Shown here piece by piece: positions 54,101-57,076 of a stretch of 64,000 nucleotides of DNA (the stretch's first letter is position 1; the number at the start of each line of letters is the position of its first letter). The translations under genes and the position numbers were made by a program. The notes beneath the pieces are model-generated. The model made no database searches, was not told where the DNA came from, and worked only from the letters and a program-made list of their open reading frames with translations. This DNA comes from Polyodon spathula (taxonomy: Eukaryota > Chordata > Actinopteri > Acipenseriformes > Polyodontidae): assembly GCF_017654505.1 (NCBI RefSeq), contig NC_054538.1:62043178-62107177 (forward strand). Direction: 5' to 3'.

Positions 54101-56013
54101 TTAATTTATTATGCAAACTGATCAGTCTGTCCCTTGAAAGTATTTCTATTATACTACATTCTGTCTCTATAACACATACTGTACTTATTGTAAAATACAG
54201 TCACCGTCGCTTAATCAGGATACTGATAATCGGGATTTCTGCTTAAATGGGATACAACTCTGGAGACGGTTCTTCCCAGTGCTGTTTATGTTGTTTAATT
54301 GGGACACAGTATTTTCAAATAAAGAACGGAGATCGCTTTTTACAGCAAGACAGGTTTGCATCATACAGTGCAGTTGAACTCTTAAAGAAGGAGTCTCCTG
54401 TGGTTTGTCAGGCTGCTGTTGCAAAGAAAGTGGGCGTGTCAACATCAGGTGCCTTGTTTGTGATAAGATGGGATTTCATTCTTTCATTTCATGTAGGAAT
54501 GGAAACAGTGATTTTAAGTTTGTTTAGGAATAAAAAAAATAAAAAAACAGGTATTTTAAATGATGTTTAATCCTAATGTGATGTTATTTTATTATTTTTC
54601 TTTTCATTAAGAAACAAAAAAGTGTGACTAAGGTCATCTCAACTGCCTCATTTAACTGGGACAGCTGCTTTTTCAGGATATTTTTCCTTCTCCTAAGGCG
54701 CCCTGTTAAAGCAGCACTGACTGTAATATTGTAAATGCATTAGGATACGGTAGGGTTGTGGTGTAATACCTGCATAAAACTAAGCACGACCTTCATGTGA
54801 CCCAATGCCTTTGTATTGCTATTACATATCGTTATTAAAATGCTTTGCATTTAAAGAAATTAATGAAATGCAGTTATTTAAAAGCTCACATGACTATAAT
54901 GGTACATGATATTGGTAATAACACTTATTTTACAGGATCTACGGGCATTCATCTTGATGCTTTCAGTACATACCCCAAAACAGCTTGATCCTGCCCTTAT
55001 CCCCACTTTGCAAGATTTACTAAACAAATGTAGAACTTGTCTACAGCAAAGAAATGCCCAAGAACTAGAAGCTAAAGAGAGAAAGTCAAAAGGTACCAAT
55101 ATACTTTTTTCTAATTTATATGCTTTTCTAATTTCATGCTAAATTGAATTAGTCAGTTGCAGACCATTTGATTACTGAAGTCTGTTTTCCTAAGGGCAAC
55201 CCCACTTGTAATTTAAATTGATTACTTCTTAAACATGAAATATGTAAAATACCATTGTTATGCTTAATATTTTATGAAAAGCAAACACTCGTTTATTAGT
55301 TGTAATAATAATATTGTGCAGACGAATTCAACACTCAAGCAAGTGGTATTTTAAATGCTGAGATAGAGGGATTTACTTTTGTTTGTTTGTTTTGATTTGC
55401 AGATGACGAAGGTGCTACTCCAGTTAAAAGAAGAAGAGTGAGCAGCGATGAAGATCATCCCTTAGAAAGTTGCTCCGGCGATCTAAAATCTGAACCAAGG
55501 GAGGCACTGACCCCAGCTAGCACTTCGGACACTGAGACGAGGGACTCTTCGGTTATAGACCCGGGGACTGAGCAAGACCCCCCCACTCCTGAAAATGTTT
55601 CAGTTAAGGAAGACAAAATGGAGTCAATCTCCTCAGTTTCAGAAGATGCACTCTTCTGTAGCAGGCCCTCAGAGGAGCAGGGGGAAGGAGAGAGTAAAAT
55701 AGAGGAATGTAAAGATGTGAAGGAAGAAATGCAGGGCATAAAGACTTCCAGTGTGGCTGAGGAGGACTCAGAGTTTCCCTCCACATCCATCTTTGCCGGT
55801 CTGTCTGACATGGTGGACCTGAGAGGTTGTGAGAATCAAACTTTGCCTTTACAGGATCCAGAGACAAGTTTAACAGCCAGTTGTGCCCATTCCAGAGGAC
55901 TGTCTAATTTCATGCAGCAGCATGACATTTTAGACACTTTGTGTAGGACCATTGAGTCGACAATTAGCGTGGTCACAAAACTACCTGGGAAAGGAAACCG
56001 TGCTGCGTCTTGA
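4280..56013 (+). CDS. usp34: USP34 ubiquitin-specific protease (last 64 exons; 5' part outside window)
   Basis: Deubiquitinase of the USP (C19) cysteine protease family. From the family, USP34 removes ubiquitin chains, stabilises axin in Wnt signalling and acts with RNF168 in the DNA-damage response. Splicing 64 exons gives about 2,716 residues, all phases consistent, with a TGA at 56011-56013. The order is a long helical-repeat region (about residues 1-1060 of this partial protein), the USP domain with Cys box [11 protein letters not shown] (Cys codon 27336-27338), one CxxC pair in the fingers (exon 35389-35483), His box GGHYYSF (His codon 36193-36195) and FND motif (Asn codon 36526-36528), then a C-terminal helical region, an acidic stretch and a basic KRRR motif near the end. 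The catalytic Cys is residue 1073 here; adding the roughly 830 missing residues puts it near 1903, where I recall the human active-site Cys. The gene looks intact and functional. Assignment to USP34 rather than USP9X or USP24 rests on near-identity across all exons. Confidence 0.97.
5180..5309. repeat. (TA)n microsatellite
   Basis: Interrupted TA dinucleotide tract in the intron, ending about 90 bases before the next splice acceptor. Confidence 0.95.
5398..5525 (+). CDS. usp34: USP34 exon 2 of window
   Basis: Reads [10 protein letters not shown]...CLENLSNH plus two bases of a split Arg codon. Acceptor ggatag, donor gtaag. The acceptor has a poor pyrimidine tract, but the reading frame and protein match fix it. 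Confidence 0.9.
5840..5929 (+). CDS. usp34: USP34 exon 3 of window
   Basis: Reads [10 protein letters not shown]...DTHWIT with split codons at both ends. Acceptor tttcag, donor gtaagt. Confidence 0.95.
6031..6126 (+). CDS. usp34: USP34 exon 4 of window
   Basis: Reads [10 protein letters not shown]...ELHKFA and ends in a split Leu codon. Acceptor gtacag, donor gtaag. The C-terminal part of this exon differs more from the mammalian protein than its neighbours do. Confidence 0.93.
6774..6856 (+). CDS. usp34: USP34 exon 5 of window
   Basis: Reads [10 protein letters not shown]...LGSPDHF. Acceptor ctatag, donor gtgagt; the last base begins a split Arg codon. Confidence 0.94.
6857..8183. other. 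USP34 intron, nothing recognised
   Basis: About 1.3 kb of AT-rich sequence. A short inverted repeat of AAAACAAA/TTTGTTTT type lies near 7244-7267. No transposon ends or exons were seen. Confidence 0.6.
8184..8338 (+). CDS. usp34: USP34 exon 6 of window
   Basis: Reads [10 protein letters not shown]...YKHLFLEK, nearly identical to the mammalian protein. Acceptor ttgcag, donor gtaag. Confidence 0.96.
8449..8562 (+). CDS. usp34: USP34 exon 7 of window
   Basis: Reads [10 protein letters not shown]...DSGSNCE in phase 0 at both ends. Acceptor ctttag, donor gtaagg. Confidence 0.95.
8800..8899 (+). CDS. usp34: USP34 exon 8 of window
   Basis: Reads [10 protein letters not shown]...NSYYIN and ends with one base of a split Gly codon. 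Acceptor caatag, donor gtaagc. Confidence 0.95.
9393..9552 (+). CDS. usp34: USP34 exon 9 of window
   Basis: Reads [10 protein letters not shown]...HLEAFRR, ending in a split Arg codon. Acceptor tttcag, donor gtacga (weaker than its neighbours). Confidence 0.94.
9671..9875 (-). mobile_element. hAT-like MITE fragment, family shared with 34034-34692
   Basis: Starts TAGGGGTGTGCAGAAACTTG. Bases about 9721-9835 are the reverse complement of about 34500-34640. Only the part next to one end is clear; a G-run and then the element at 9898 follow, so the copy is truncated or interrupted. Confidence 0.65.
9898..11398. mobile_element. Non-autonomous hAT-like element, 1.5 kb
   Basis: Inverted ends CATAGGTGCCTAAC at 9898 and, on the opposite strand, CATAGGCGCCTAAC ending at 11398, with further similarity inward (GGGG-GCAAACT). 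The flanks are ATTGAGAG (9890-9897) and ATTGAGAT (11399-11406), an 8-bp target duplication with one mismatch, the length expected of hAT elements. The interior has A-runs and no transposase frame. Superfamily assignment rests on duplication length and end sequence only. Confidence 0.8.
11407..12179. other. USP34 intron, nothing recognised
   Basis: Unique-looking AT-rich sequence between two transposon relics. No exon or terminal repeats were seen. Confidence 0.5.
12180..12904 (+). mobile_element. pogo/Tigger-like MITE, copy 1
   Basis: Right end GGTTCGTTATAATGAAGTTA then GACTG; left end TAGTCAACACTCGGATATCC. The interior is shared in inverted orientation with 36862-37407, including GCAGCAAGAAC, the GTTGCCATCTTCACA/CAACCATGGCAACAGG block and a 15-codon open frame at 12606-12653 ([15 protein letters not shown] then stop). 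No transposase remains. The class is inferred from the end style. Confidence 0.72.
12914..12987. repeat. (TA)n microsatellite
   Basis: About 70 bp of perfect TA repeat directly after the pogo-like MITE, followed by ATTAATTA-type repeats to about 13015. Confidence 0.95.
12990..13839. other. USP34 intron, unassigned
   Basis: AT-rich with TG/TA-rich patches (13160-13220) and slightly GC-richer blocks near 13020-13110 and 13250-13340. Possibly repeat-derived, but no ends could be paired. Confidence 0.45.
13840..13966 (+). CDS. usp34: USP34 exon 10 of window
   Basis: Reads [10 protein letters not shown]...PAGLPDK after completing a split Arg codon. Acceptor tttcag, donor gtaacg. Confidence 0.95.
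13967..15827. other. USP34 intron, nothing recognised
   Basis: About 1.9 kb of AT-rich sequence with T-runs (14627-14641, 15369-15379). No transposon ends, RNA genes or exons were seen. Confidence 0.55.
15828..15975 (+). CDS. usp34: USP34 exon 11 of window
   Basis: Reads [10 protein letters not shown]...SSRQGDFP, ending with one base of a split Gly codon. Acceptor ttgcag, donor gtgcgt. Confidence 0.95.
16072..16172 (+). CDS. usp34: USP34 exon 12 of window
   Basis: Reads [10 protein letters not shown]...ELGFKDMQ. Acceptor tctcag only 96 bases after the previous donor; donor gtaact. Confidence 0.95.
16266..16475 (+). CDS. usp34: USP34 exon 13 of window
   Basis: Reads [10 protein letters not shown]...GERSVEDTE, phase 0 at both ends. 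The upstream intron is 93 bases and contains a T-run. Acceptor ttgtag, donor gtatga. Confidence 0.95.
16689..17275. mobile_element. piggyBac-like MITE with TTAA target sites
   Basis: TTAA (16685-16688) then CCCTTAGCGGTCC; the other end reads GGACCGCAAAGGG then TTAA (17276-17279). The inverted ends of about 13 bp differ at one or two positions and the TTAA duplication is perfect, the piggyBac signature. The interior of 587 bp has no transposase; near the right end the motif GTCGGAC..GGTCCGA recurs twice. Confidence 0.85.
17607..19205 (-). mobile_element. Tc1 transposon, near full length, inactive
   Basis: Left end TA then CAGTGCCTATAGAAAGTCTA; the right end is degenerate, with only the inner part (CAACAAAAGATGAAAATTTT) recognisable. 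The minus strand encodes a Tc1 transposase in three pieces: N-terminus [11 protein letters not shown] (18759-18856), HTH region [18 protein letters not shown]...[17 protein letters not shown] (18387-18734), and catalytic region (17825-18379) with [16 protein letters not shown] replaces the Trp before SDETK, and the second catalytic Asp of the usual NDPKHT motif is Gly (NGPKHTAK), so this copy is dead. Confidence 0.93.
19206..20253. other. USP34 intron; one possible DNA-transposon end
   Basis: From 19604, after a TA, CAGTAGAACTTTGGAGTTAC and following bases resemble a pogo-type terminus with an internal short inverted repeat (GTTACGAA / TTCAGAAGTC). No partner end was found. The rest is unassigned. 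Confidence 0.4.
20254..20376 (+). CDS. usp34: USP34 exon 14 of window
   Basis: Reads [10 protein letters not shown]...FQNISEE in phase 0. Acceptor ccacag, donor gttagt. Confidence 0.94.
20377..21585. other. USP34 intron; possible MITE remnant 20990-21455
   Basis: Bases 21360-21455 contain TTTGCGA-type motifs and GGGCCCCTG, like one end of common vertebrate MITEs whose ends read GGGGCCCGTTTCACAAA. A clear opposite end was not found. T-runs lie near 20387-20405 and 20566-20575. Confidence 0.35.
21586..21708 (+). CDS. usp34: USP34 exon 15 of window
   Basis: Reads [10 protein letters not shown]...NRRIRREST. Acceptor taaag with few pyrimidines next to it, donor gtaatt. Confidence 0.92.
21943..22026 (+). 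CDS. usp34: USP34 exon 16 of window
   Basis: Reads [10 protein letters not shown]...SKNSWSCK, an acidic Ser-rich linker (DSDDSSED). Acceptor ttttag, donor gtgaga. Confidence 0.95.
22027..23846. other. USP34 intron; possible hAT transposase remnant near 23020-23150
   Basis: The stretch 23020-23065 reads [13 protein letters not shown] on the + strand, reminiscent of the N.DAER.FS core of the hAT dimerisation domain, then frameshifts. The rest is AT-rich and unassigned. Confidence 0.35.
23847..23933 (+). CDS. usp34: USP34 exon 17 of window
   Basis: Reads [10 protein letters not shown]...DQESWTV. Acceptor gtatag preceded by a T-rich tract, donor gtatgt. Confidence 0.95.
24160..24360 (+). CDS. 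usp34: USP34 exon 18 of window
   Basis: Reads [10 protein letters not shown]...LHIPRLTE with a basic [11 protein letters not shown] patch. Acceptor ttctag, donor gtaaca. Confidence 0.96.
24448..24530 (+). CDS. usp34: USP34 exon 19 of window
   Basis: Reads [10 protein letters not shown]...YDNLAH and ends in a split Arg codon. Acceptor ttctag, donor gtgagt. Confidence 0.95.
24800..24887. repeat. (TG)n, (TA)n and (AC)n microsatellites
   Basis: TG run at about 24800-24812, TA run at about 24815-24846 and AC run at about 24862-24887, ending roughly 40 bases before the next splice acceptor. Confidence 0.93.
24930..24982 (+). CDS. usp34: USP34 exon 20 of window (short, diverged)
   Basis: 53-nt exon reading [17 protein letters not shown] between conserved neighbours. 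Human has a different but similarly long peptide here (about RVLKAQSDHRSRHEV as I recall). Acceptor ctttag and donor gtaagt fit, and the phases require exactly this length modulo 3. Confidence 0.85.
25482..25606 (+). CDS. usp34: USP34 exon 21 of window
   Basis: Reads [10 protein letters not shown]...KLTLLVPE after completing a split Val codon. Acceptor ttgtag, donor gtaagt. Confidence 0.95.
25948..26100 (+). CDS. usp34: USP34 exon 22 of window
   Basis: Reads [10 protein letters not shown]...QALKPVR. Acceptor ttttag, donor gtaagc. Confidence 0.95.
26274..26378 (+). CDS. usp34: USP34 exon 23 of window
   Basis: Reads [10 protein letters not shown]...VKDASQ. Acceptor caacag, donor gtattt. Confidence 0.94.
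26462..26517 (+). CDS. usp34: USP34 exon 24 of window
   Basis: Reads [18 protein letters not shown] plus two bases of a split Ser codon. Acceptor atttag, donor gttagt. Confidence 0.94.
26619..26739 (+). CDS. usp34: USP34 exon 25 of window (NAGNAG acceptor)
   Basis: Reads [10 protein letters not shown]...FKFSQEGQ. The acceptor is the tandem CCCAGCAG; the first AG gives CIRSREILD as in mammals, the second would drop the Ser. Donor gtaagt. Confidence 0.94.
26873..27056 (+). CDS. usp34: USP34 exon 26 of window
   Basis: Reads [10 protein letters not shown]...MAQHMQ, the last exon before the catalytic domain. Acceptor ttttag, donor gtaagg. The next junction gives QSSHAPYKW, one Ser more than I recall in human. 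Confidence 0.94.
27244..27407 (+). CDS. usp34: USP34 exon 27 of window, catalytic Cys box
   Basis: Start of the USP domain. Reads [10 protein letters not shown]...[16 protein letters not shown]...[10 protein letters not shown]. The nucleophile Cys codon is 27336-27338. Acceptor ttatag, donor gtaaga. Confidence 0.98.
27539..30045 (+). mobile_element. DIRS-type retrotransposon relic A (5'-truncated, interrupted)
   Basis: Lies in the intron between the Cys-box exon and the 66-nt exon. Starts inside the reverse transcriptase: [20 protein letters not shown] at about 27635, then after a frameshift [11 protein letters not shown] (YLDD codons 27802-27813). RNase H remnants follow ([10 protein letters not shown] at about 28185; [12 protein letters not shown] about 28280). 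After an unrelated block (28520-29310) the tyrosine recombinase resumes ([18 protein letters not shown], about 29340) and ends with [10 protein letters not shown], the Tyr codon at 29874-29876. The right end runs through GGAGAACCTAGGTTATGTGA at about 30010. Many frameshifts; inactive. Family assignment is from the RT-RNaseH-YR order. Confidence 0.88.
28520..29310. mobile_element. Unclassified insertion inside DIRS relic A
   Basis: DIRS-like coding similarity stops after about 28515 and resumes at about 29315. The sequence between is AT-richer and non-coding and matches no class I can name. No clear inverted or direct terminal repeats were seen. Boundaries are approximate. Confidence 0.45.
30083..30148 (+). 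CDS. usp34: USP34 exon 28 of window (66 nt, between DIRS relics)
   Basis: Reads [10 protein letters not shown]...MFTYLM, phase 0 at both ends. Acceptor tgacag after a T-rich tract of about 45 bases; donor gtaagt, whose last bases overlap the end of DIRS copy B. Skipping would delete 22 residues of the USP domain in frame. Confidence 0.96.
30153..33620 (+). mobile_element. DIRS-type retrotransposon copy B with inverted terminal repeats
   Basis: Left end GTTCCCTTTCAAGTATGAAA...ACCATTACCAAATAGG (30153-30205) is inverted at 33563-33620 (AGGAGGTAAACACCCATTAG...). A palindromic junction at about 33487-33533 (TTACATTTCAGGTTCCCTGA and onward) looks like the internal complementary region typical of DIRS elements. 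Inside: a CGGTACC-rich block (30890-31030), RNase H ([20 protein letters not shown], about 31425; YINHQG about 31615), and recombinase fragments (LQFLQGLF...STLKV at about 32660; [14 protein letters not shown] end at about 33335-33362). Gag and reverse transcriptase are not recognisable. Frames are broken, so the copy is inactive. Confidence 0.88.
33708..33854 (+). CDS. usp34: USP34 exon 29 of window
   Basis: Catalytic domain. Reads [10 protein letters not shown]...IEEMSPDL, including [12 protein letters not shown]. Acceptor ttttag, donor gtatgt. Confidence 0.97.
34034..34692 (+). mobile_element. hAT-like MITE
   Basis: Ends TAGGGGTGTGCCGAGACTC and, inverted, TAGGGGTATGCTGATACTCG. Flanks ATGTTGAC and GTGCTGAG match at 5 of 8 positions, an eroded 8-bp duplication. 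The interior is non-coding. Part of it recurs inverted at 9671-9840. Confidence 0.75.
34829..34885 (+). CDS. usp34: USP34 exon 30 of window
   Basis: Reads [19 protein letters not shown]. Acceptor tttcag after a long T-run, donor gtacgt. Confidence 0.97.
35009..35086 (+). CDS. usp34: USP34 exon 31 of window
   Basis: Reads [10 protein letters not shown]...VADMKNIY in the fingers region of the USP domain. Acceptor ttacag, donor gtgagt. Confidence 0.96.
35389..35483 (+). CDS. usp34: USP34 exon 32 of window, CxxC of fingers
   Basis: Reads [10 protein letters not shown]...[14 protein letters not shown], with one CxxC pair. The partner pair of a classical USP zinc ribbon is not evident. Acceptor ctcag, donor gtgagg. 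Confidence 0.97.
35732..35904 (+). CDS. usp34: USP34 exon 33 of window
   Basis: Reads [10 protein letters not shown]...[14 protein letters not shown]...GKCDRKD. Acceptor gtgcag, donor gtatgt. Confidence 0.97.
36101..36251 (+). CDS. usp34: USP34 exon 34 of window, catalytic His box
   Basis: Reads [10 protein letters not shown]...[20 protein letters not shown]...HAYKNNK. The catalytic His codon is 36193-36195. The first ten residues differ from the mammalian protein. Acceptor ttttag, donor gtaagt. Confidence 0.98.
36516..36594 (+). CDS. usp34: USP34 exon 35 of window, catalytic Asn
   Basis: Reads [10 protein letters not shown]...ECFGGEMT. The Asn of FND (36526-36528) is the third catalytic-site residue by family position. 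Acceptor aatag, donor gtaagt. Confidence 0.97.
36862..37407 (-). mobile_element. pogo/Tigger-like MITE, copy 2 (inverted)
   Basis: Reverse complement of the family at 12180-12904. Its ends read CATTATAACAAATCCCCCTG (left) and GTTTGTTATAGTGAAATTTG then ACAG (right). It holds the same 15-codon open frame on the minus strand at 37119-37166 ([15 protein letters not shown] then stop). Confidence 0.75.
37524..37577 (+). CDS. usp34: USP34 exon 36 of window
   Basis: Reads [18 protein letters not shown]. Acceptor ttacag, donor gtaacg. Confidence 0.97.
37664..37759 (+). CDS. usp34: USP34 exon 37 of window, end of USP domain
   Basis: Reads [10 protein letters not shown]...[16 protein letters not shown] is the usual last strand of the USP fold. 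The upstream intron is 86 bases. Acceptor gtttag, donor gtatgt. Confidence 0.97.
37924..37988 (+). CDS. usp34: USP34 exon 38 of window
   Basis: Reads [10 protein letters not shown]...FEHTYF, ending in a split Gly codon. Acceptor ttgcag, donor gtgagt. Confidence 0.96.
37989..39690. other. USP34 intron, nothing recognised
   Basis: 1.7 kb of AT-rich sequence with a G-run (38589-38599), a short GC-rich patch (39165-39235) and an A-run (39397-39421). No exon or paired transposon ends were seen. Confidence 0.55.
39691..39766 (+). CDS. usp34: USP34 exon 39 of window
   Basis: Reads [10 protein letters not shown]...SLMTAK. Acceptor ttttag, donor gtgagc. Confidence 0.96.
39941..39988 (+). CDS. usp34: USP34 exon 40 of window (GC donor)
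   Basis: 48-nt exon reading [16 protein letters not shown]. The protein and phase place its end before GCAAGT, so the next intron begins with GC instead of GT. Acceptor ttacag. Confidence 0.94.
40206..40271 (+). CDS. usp34: USP34 exon 41 of window
   Basis: Reads [10 protein letters not shown]...SQAACE. Acceptor ttgtag, donor gtaact. Confidence 0.96.
40520..40600 (+). CDS. usp34: USP34 exon 42 of window
   Basis: Reads [10 protein letters not shown]...PNQIVRQ. Acceptor tttcag; donor gtaaaa, followed by a short (AAAT)n run. Confidence 0.96.
40897..40982 (+). CDS. usp34: USP34 exon 43 of window
   Basis: Reads [10 protein letters not shown]...PGMED and two bases of a split Gly codon. Acceptor tttcag, donor gtatgt. 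Confidence 0.96.
41407..41575 (+). CDS. usp34: USP34 exon 44 of window
   Basis: Reads [10 protein letters not shown]...AKMGEEE. Acceptor ttacag, donor gtaagt. Confidence 0.96.
41679..41753 (+). CDS. usp34: USP34 exon 45 of window
   Basis: Reads [10 protein letters not shown]...TKGPEN. Acceptor aacag, donor gtaagt. Confidence 0.96.
41754..42715. other. USP34 intron, nothing recognised
   Basis: About 960 bases without exons or paired terminal repeats. Short similar segments such as AATCTCACAAGCGTG and AATCTCGCAAGCAAG (about 42220-42262) are the only internal repetition noticed. Confidence 0.5.
42716..42867 (+). CDS. usp34: USP34 exon 46 of window, acidic tract
   Basis: Reads [14 protein letters not shown]...[10 protein letters not shown]...LVEQSRSE, with an unbroken Glu run in a purine-rich stretch. 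Acceptor cctcag, donor gtgagt. Confidence 0.96.
42901..42930. repeat. Possible TTAA-type transposon end
   Basis: TTAACCCTATTTAAGGACCA resembles the reverse complement of the sequence ending at 52918 (TTAACCCTTTAAGGACTGGG). A TTAA start suggests a piggyBac-like family; no partner end was found. Confidence 0.3.
43073..43151. repeat. (TA)n microsatellite
   Basis: Interrupted TA repeat of about 80 bp in the intron. Confidence 0.95.
43165..43440. repeat. Dispersed repeat, copy 1 (same family as 50712-50985)
   Basis: Starts TATGTATTCTGCTTAGAGAT and aligns over about 270 bases in direct orientation with the second copy, sharing GATGTTTGGGCAAATTA and GAGTGATTGCAGTGACATA. Non-coding; class unknown. 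Confidence 0.8.
43757..43805 (+). CDS. usp34: USP34 exon 47 of window
   Basis: 49-nt exon reading [16 protein letters not shown] after a split Arg codon. Acceptor ttctag, donor gtagga. Confidence 0.95.
43889..43993 (+). CDS. usp34: USP34 exon 48 of window
   Basis: Reads [10 protein letters not shown]...NNRLAEH; 83-base upstream intron. Acceptor tcgtag; donor gtgtgt is weak but fixed by the protein. Confidence 0.95.
44100..44144 (+). CDS. usp34: USP34 exon 49 of window (45 nt)
   Basis: Smallest exon found, reading [15 protein letters not shown]. Acceptor cttag, donor gtaagt. Confidence 0.95.
44509..44613 (+). CDS. usp34: USP34 exon 50 of window
   Basis: Reads [10 protein letters not shown]...QRIWE. 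Acceptor ctccag, donor gtatgc. Confidence 0.96.
44746..44893 (+). CDS. usp34: USP34 exon 51 of window
   Basis: Reads [10 protein letters not shown]...NYPRVRT plus one base of a split Ser codon. Acceptor tttcag, donor gtaagc. Confidence 0.96.
45156..45790 (+). CDS. usp34: USP34 exon 52 of window (635 nt)
   Basis: Second-longest exon, slightly shorter than the coding part of the last one. Reads [10 protein letters not shown]...[10 protein letters not shown]...SQYPG, almost invariant relative to mammals. Acceptor gacag, donor gtatgt. GC content is clearly higher than in the introns. Confidence 0.98.
46102..46259 (+). CDS. usp34: USP34 exon 53 of window
   Basis: Reads [10 protein letters not shown]...CWTTLI. 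Acceptor ttatag after a T-run, donor gtaata. Confidence 0.96.
46260..46804. other. USP34 intron, nothing recognised
   Basis: 545 bases of AT-rich sequence without visible repeats or exons. Confidence 0.55.
46805..46883 (+). CDS. usp34: USP34 exon 54 of window
   Basis: Reads [10 protein letters not shown]...GLILMTE. Acceptor ctgcag, donor gtaagt. Confidence 0.96.
46952..47925. mobile_element. PIF/Harbinger-like MITE
   Basis: Inverted ends AGGGGCGTTCACACTGGGC at 46952 and AAGGGCGTTCACATCGGACC on the opposite strand ending at 47925, flanked by TTA (46949-46951 and 47926-47928). A TTA duplication fits PIF/Harbinger. The ends are GC-rich against an AT-rich interior; a C-run (about 47287-47310) and a T-run (about 47708-47733) are present. 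No transposase. Confidence 0.75.
48223..48349 (+). CDS. usp34: USP34 exon 55 of window
   Basis: Reads [10 protein letters not shown]...RPYLQRK plus one base of a split Asp codon. Acceptor ttcag, donor gtgtgg. Confidence 0.95.
48671..48778 (+). CDS. usp34: USP34 exon 56 of window
   Basis: Reads [10 protein letters not shown]...LRNACI. Acceptor ttatag, donor gtaatg. Confidence 0.96.
48960..49064 (+). CDS. usp34: USP34 exon 57 of window
   Basis: Reads [10 protein letters not shown]...HHSNIP, with split codons at both ends. Acceptor ttccag, donor gtaagt. Confidence 0.96.
49156..49280 (+). CDS. usp34: USP34 exon 58 of window
   Basis: Reads [10 protein letters not shown]...SMVEKSQ. Acceptor ctgtag, donor gtttgt. 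Confidence 0.95.
49424..49547 (+). CDS. usp34: USP34 exon 59 of window
   Basis: Reads [10 protein letters not shown]...FTETLVKL plus one base of a split Ser codon. Acceptor tttag, donor gtaagt. Confidence 0.96.
49947..50026 (+). CDS. usp34: USP34 exon 60 of window
   Basis: Reads [10 protein letters not shown]...LCQSQ. Acceptor ttgcag after a 22-base T-run, donor gtacag. Confidence 0.95.
50027..50711. repeat. Intron with a pair of about 60-bp direct repeats
   Basis: The segments at about 50543-50605 and 50653-50715 share GGATTTATA.TGGACCC.GAC.C and a GGTNGTATA block in the same orientation. The rest of the stretch is unassigned. Confidence 0.55.
50712..50985. repeat. Dispersed repeat, copy 2 (same family as 43165-43440)
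   Basis: Starts TATGTATTCTGCTTAGAGAT; direct orientation relative to copy 1 with scattered substitutions and small indels. Confidence 0.8.
51009..51155. repeat. (AC)n/(TA)n microsatellite
   Basis: AC repeats broken by TA segments at about 51051-51084, running directly into the Tc1 end that follows. Confidence 0.96.
51154..52615 (-). mobile_element. Tc1 transposon relic
   Basis: Left end CAGTGGTTTGCAGAAGTATT. The minus strand encodes Tc1 transposase fragments: HTH region [16 protein letters not shown]...[15 protein letters not shown] (51896-52177) and catalytic region [19 protein letters not shown]...[15 protein letters not shown] (51298-51729). A deletion removes the part around the first catalytic Asp (near 51830). 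The right end is eroded; it keeps GGGGTTGAATACTTATGCAA near 52485. Different subfamily from the copy at 17607. Confidence 0.92.
52616..53699. other. USP34 intron; possible TTAA-type end near 52918
   Basis: CCCAGTCCTTAAAGGG followed by TTAA ends at 52918 and resembles the inverse of 42901-42924. No partner was identified upstream. The remainder is AT-rich and unassigned. Confidence 0.35.
53700..53840 (+). CDS. usp34: USP34 exon 61 of window
   Basis: Reads [10 protein letters not shown]...LTCFLLK. Acceptor attcag, donor gtaggc. The intron before it is 3.7 kb, carrying the Tc1 relic. Confidence 0.95.
53940..54086 (+). CDS. usp34: USP34 exon 62 of window
   Basis: Reads [10 protein letters not shown]...TSVVINA. 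One of the less conserved exons. Acceptor ttcag, donor gtaagt. Confidence 0.93.
54198..54723 (+). mobile_element. pogo/Tigger-like MITE with TA target sites
   Basis: TA (54196-54197) then CAGTCACCGTCGCTTAATCA; the right end, CCTGTTAAAGCAGCACTGAC then TG, is its imperfect inverse, followed by TA (54724-54725). Inside, the + strand reads [20 protein letters not shown] (about 54376-54435), similar to the N-terminal HTH of CENP-B/pogo transposases. 526 bp; internally deleted. Confidence 0.8.
54936..55092 (+). CDS. usp34: USP34 exon 63 of window
   Basis: Reads [10 protein letters not shown]...AKERKSK, likely ending in a coiled helix ([15 protein letters not shown]). Acceptor ttacag, donor gtacca. 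Confidence 0.95.
55403..56013 (+). CDS. usp34: USP34 exon 64, terminal coding exon
   Basis: Reads [20 protein letters not shown] and ends GKGNRAAS then TGA. A basic KRRR motif next to acidic Ser residues could serve as a nuclear localisation signal. The middle is Ser/Glu-rich and poorly conserved, while [20 protein letters not shown] near the end is conserved. Acceptor ttgcag. Confidence 0.97.
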
Positions 56014-56060
56014 CAGTACTTCTAGCATGTCTGCTTTTTAAGTATTTTAAAATGCTGTTT

Positions 56061-56097
<37 letters not shown>

Positions 56098-56532
56098 TCT
56101 GGCTGTTTGAACAGTTGCTCTGTGCTTAGGTTTGTCAAGTGATCTTTCATTTGCTTGAATGGCAATAGATTCATTTGCTTGAAGATTCCTGGGGGAAAAA
56201 AATGCAAAACCCCAGATCTATTTAAAAAAGGGCAAGACAGTTTTTCATTTTTACTTTATTCAGAGTTCTGTTTAAGTGATTATTTGTTCAATATTTAAGG
56301 GGAGAAGGTTTACAGAATTTTAGTCTTCTCCTCTGTAATTTAAATTTATTGCATTTTTACTGTGTATAATATGGTGTCCTGTGTGCCAGTTTTGTACTTT
56401 ACTAAAGGGGCAAATTGCCTCATATTTCTGTGGTTCTTATTATCCAAACTAAGTTTACTTGTAAATTAAACAACCATAAGAAACCTGATTCTGTTAAGAA
56501 TCCTTTATAAATGTGGCCTGGCATAGCTATCT

Positions 56533-56533
56533 G

Positions 56534-56599
<66 letters not shown>
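56533..56599. repeat. (TA)n microsatellite in 3' UTR
   Basis: About 66 bp of TA repeat; could fold in the mRNA. Confidence 0.94.
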
Positions 56600-56602
<3 letters not shown>

Positions 56603-56686
56603 GATATATACATGTGTGTCATGTAACACACAGACAGAGACTCTCTCTATAGAATGTGCTTTATTTAACAGGATACCTGTGAAAGA

Positions 56687-56692
56687 AATAAA
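56687..56692 (+). promoter_or_regulatory. Proximal polyadenylation signal AATAAA
   Basis: Canonical hexamer about 670 bases after the stop codon, followed within 30 bases by TG- and T-rich sequence. Confidence 0.5.
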
Positions 56693-57076
56693 GCACACTT
56701 GATGTAACTATCTGAACTTTATTTTATTTGTTTAAATGCATTCCTTTGTGTTTTTAAATTTTAATGTAGAAATTACTTAAGAATGTATAAAGAAGATAAA
56801 TGGAAAACATTTCCTGCTTGGAAGGTTCCCTGTATATTTAATACATACTGCTTCATTTATTTGTTTTTAAATGTATTACGGACCTTAATCAAGGGAATGA
56901 AACATGAGTAATCTCTAATATAAACATTTTCTAACTGTTTCAGGTTTTTTTCCCAGAACTTCTACGAAAACAGTCATCCCAACAAAGACCAAACATCCCT
57001 GAAGTGACTGAAATAATATGTATATTTTGTGGTTAAATTGCACTTTGAGTCCAGTTCCTATTGCATTTTCCTTGTC

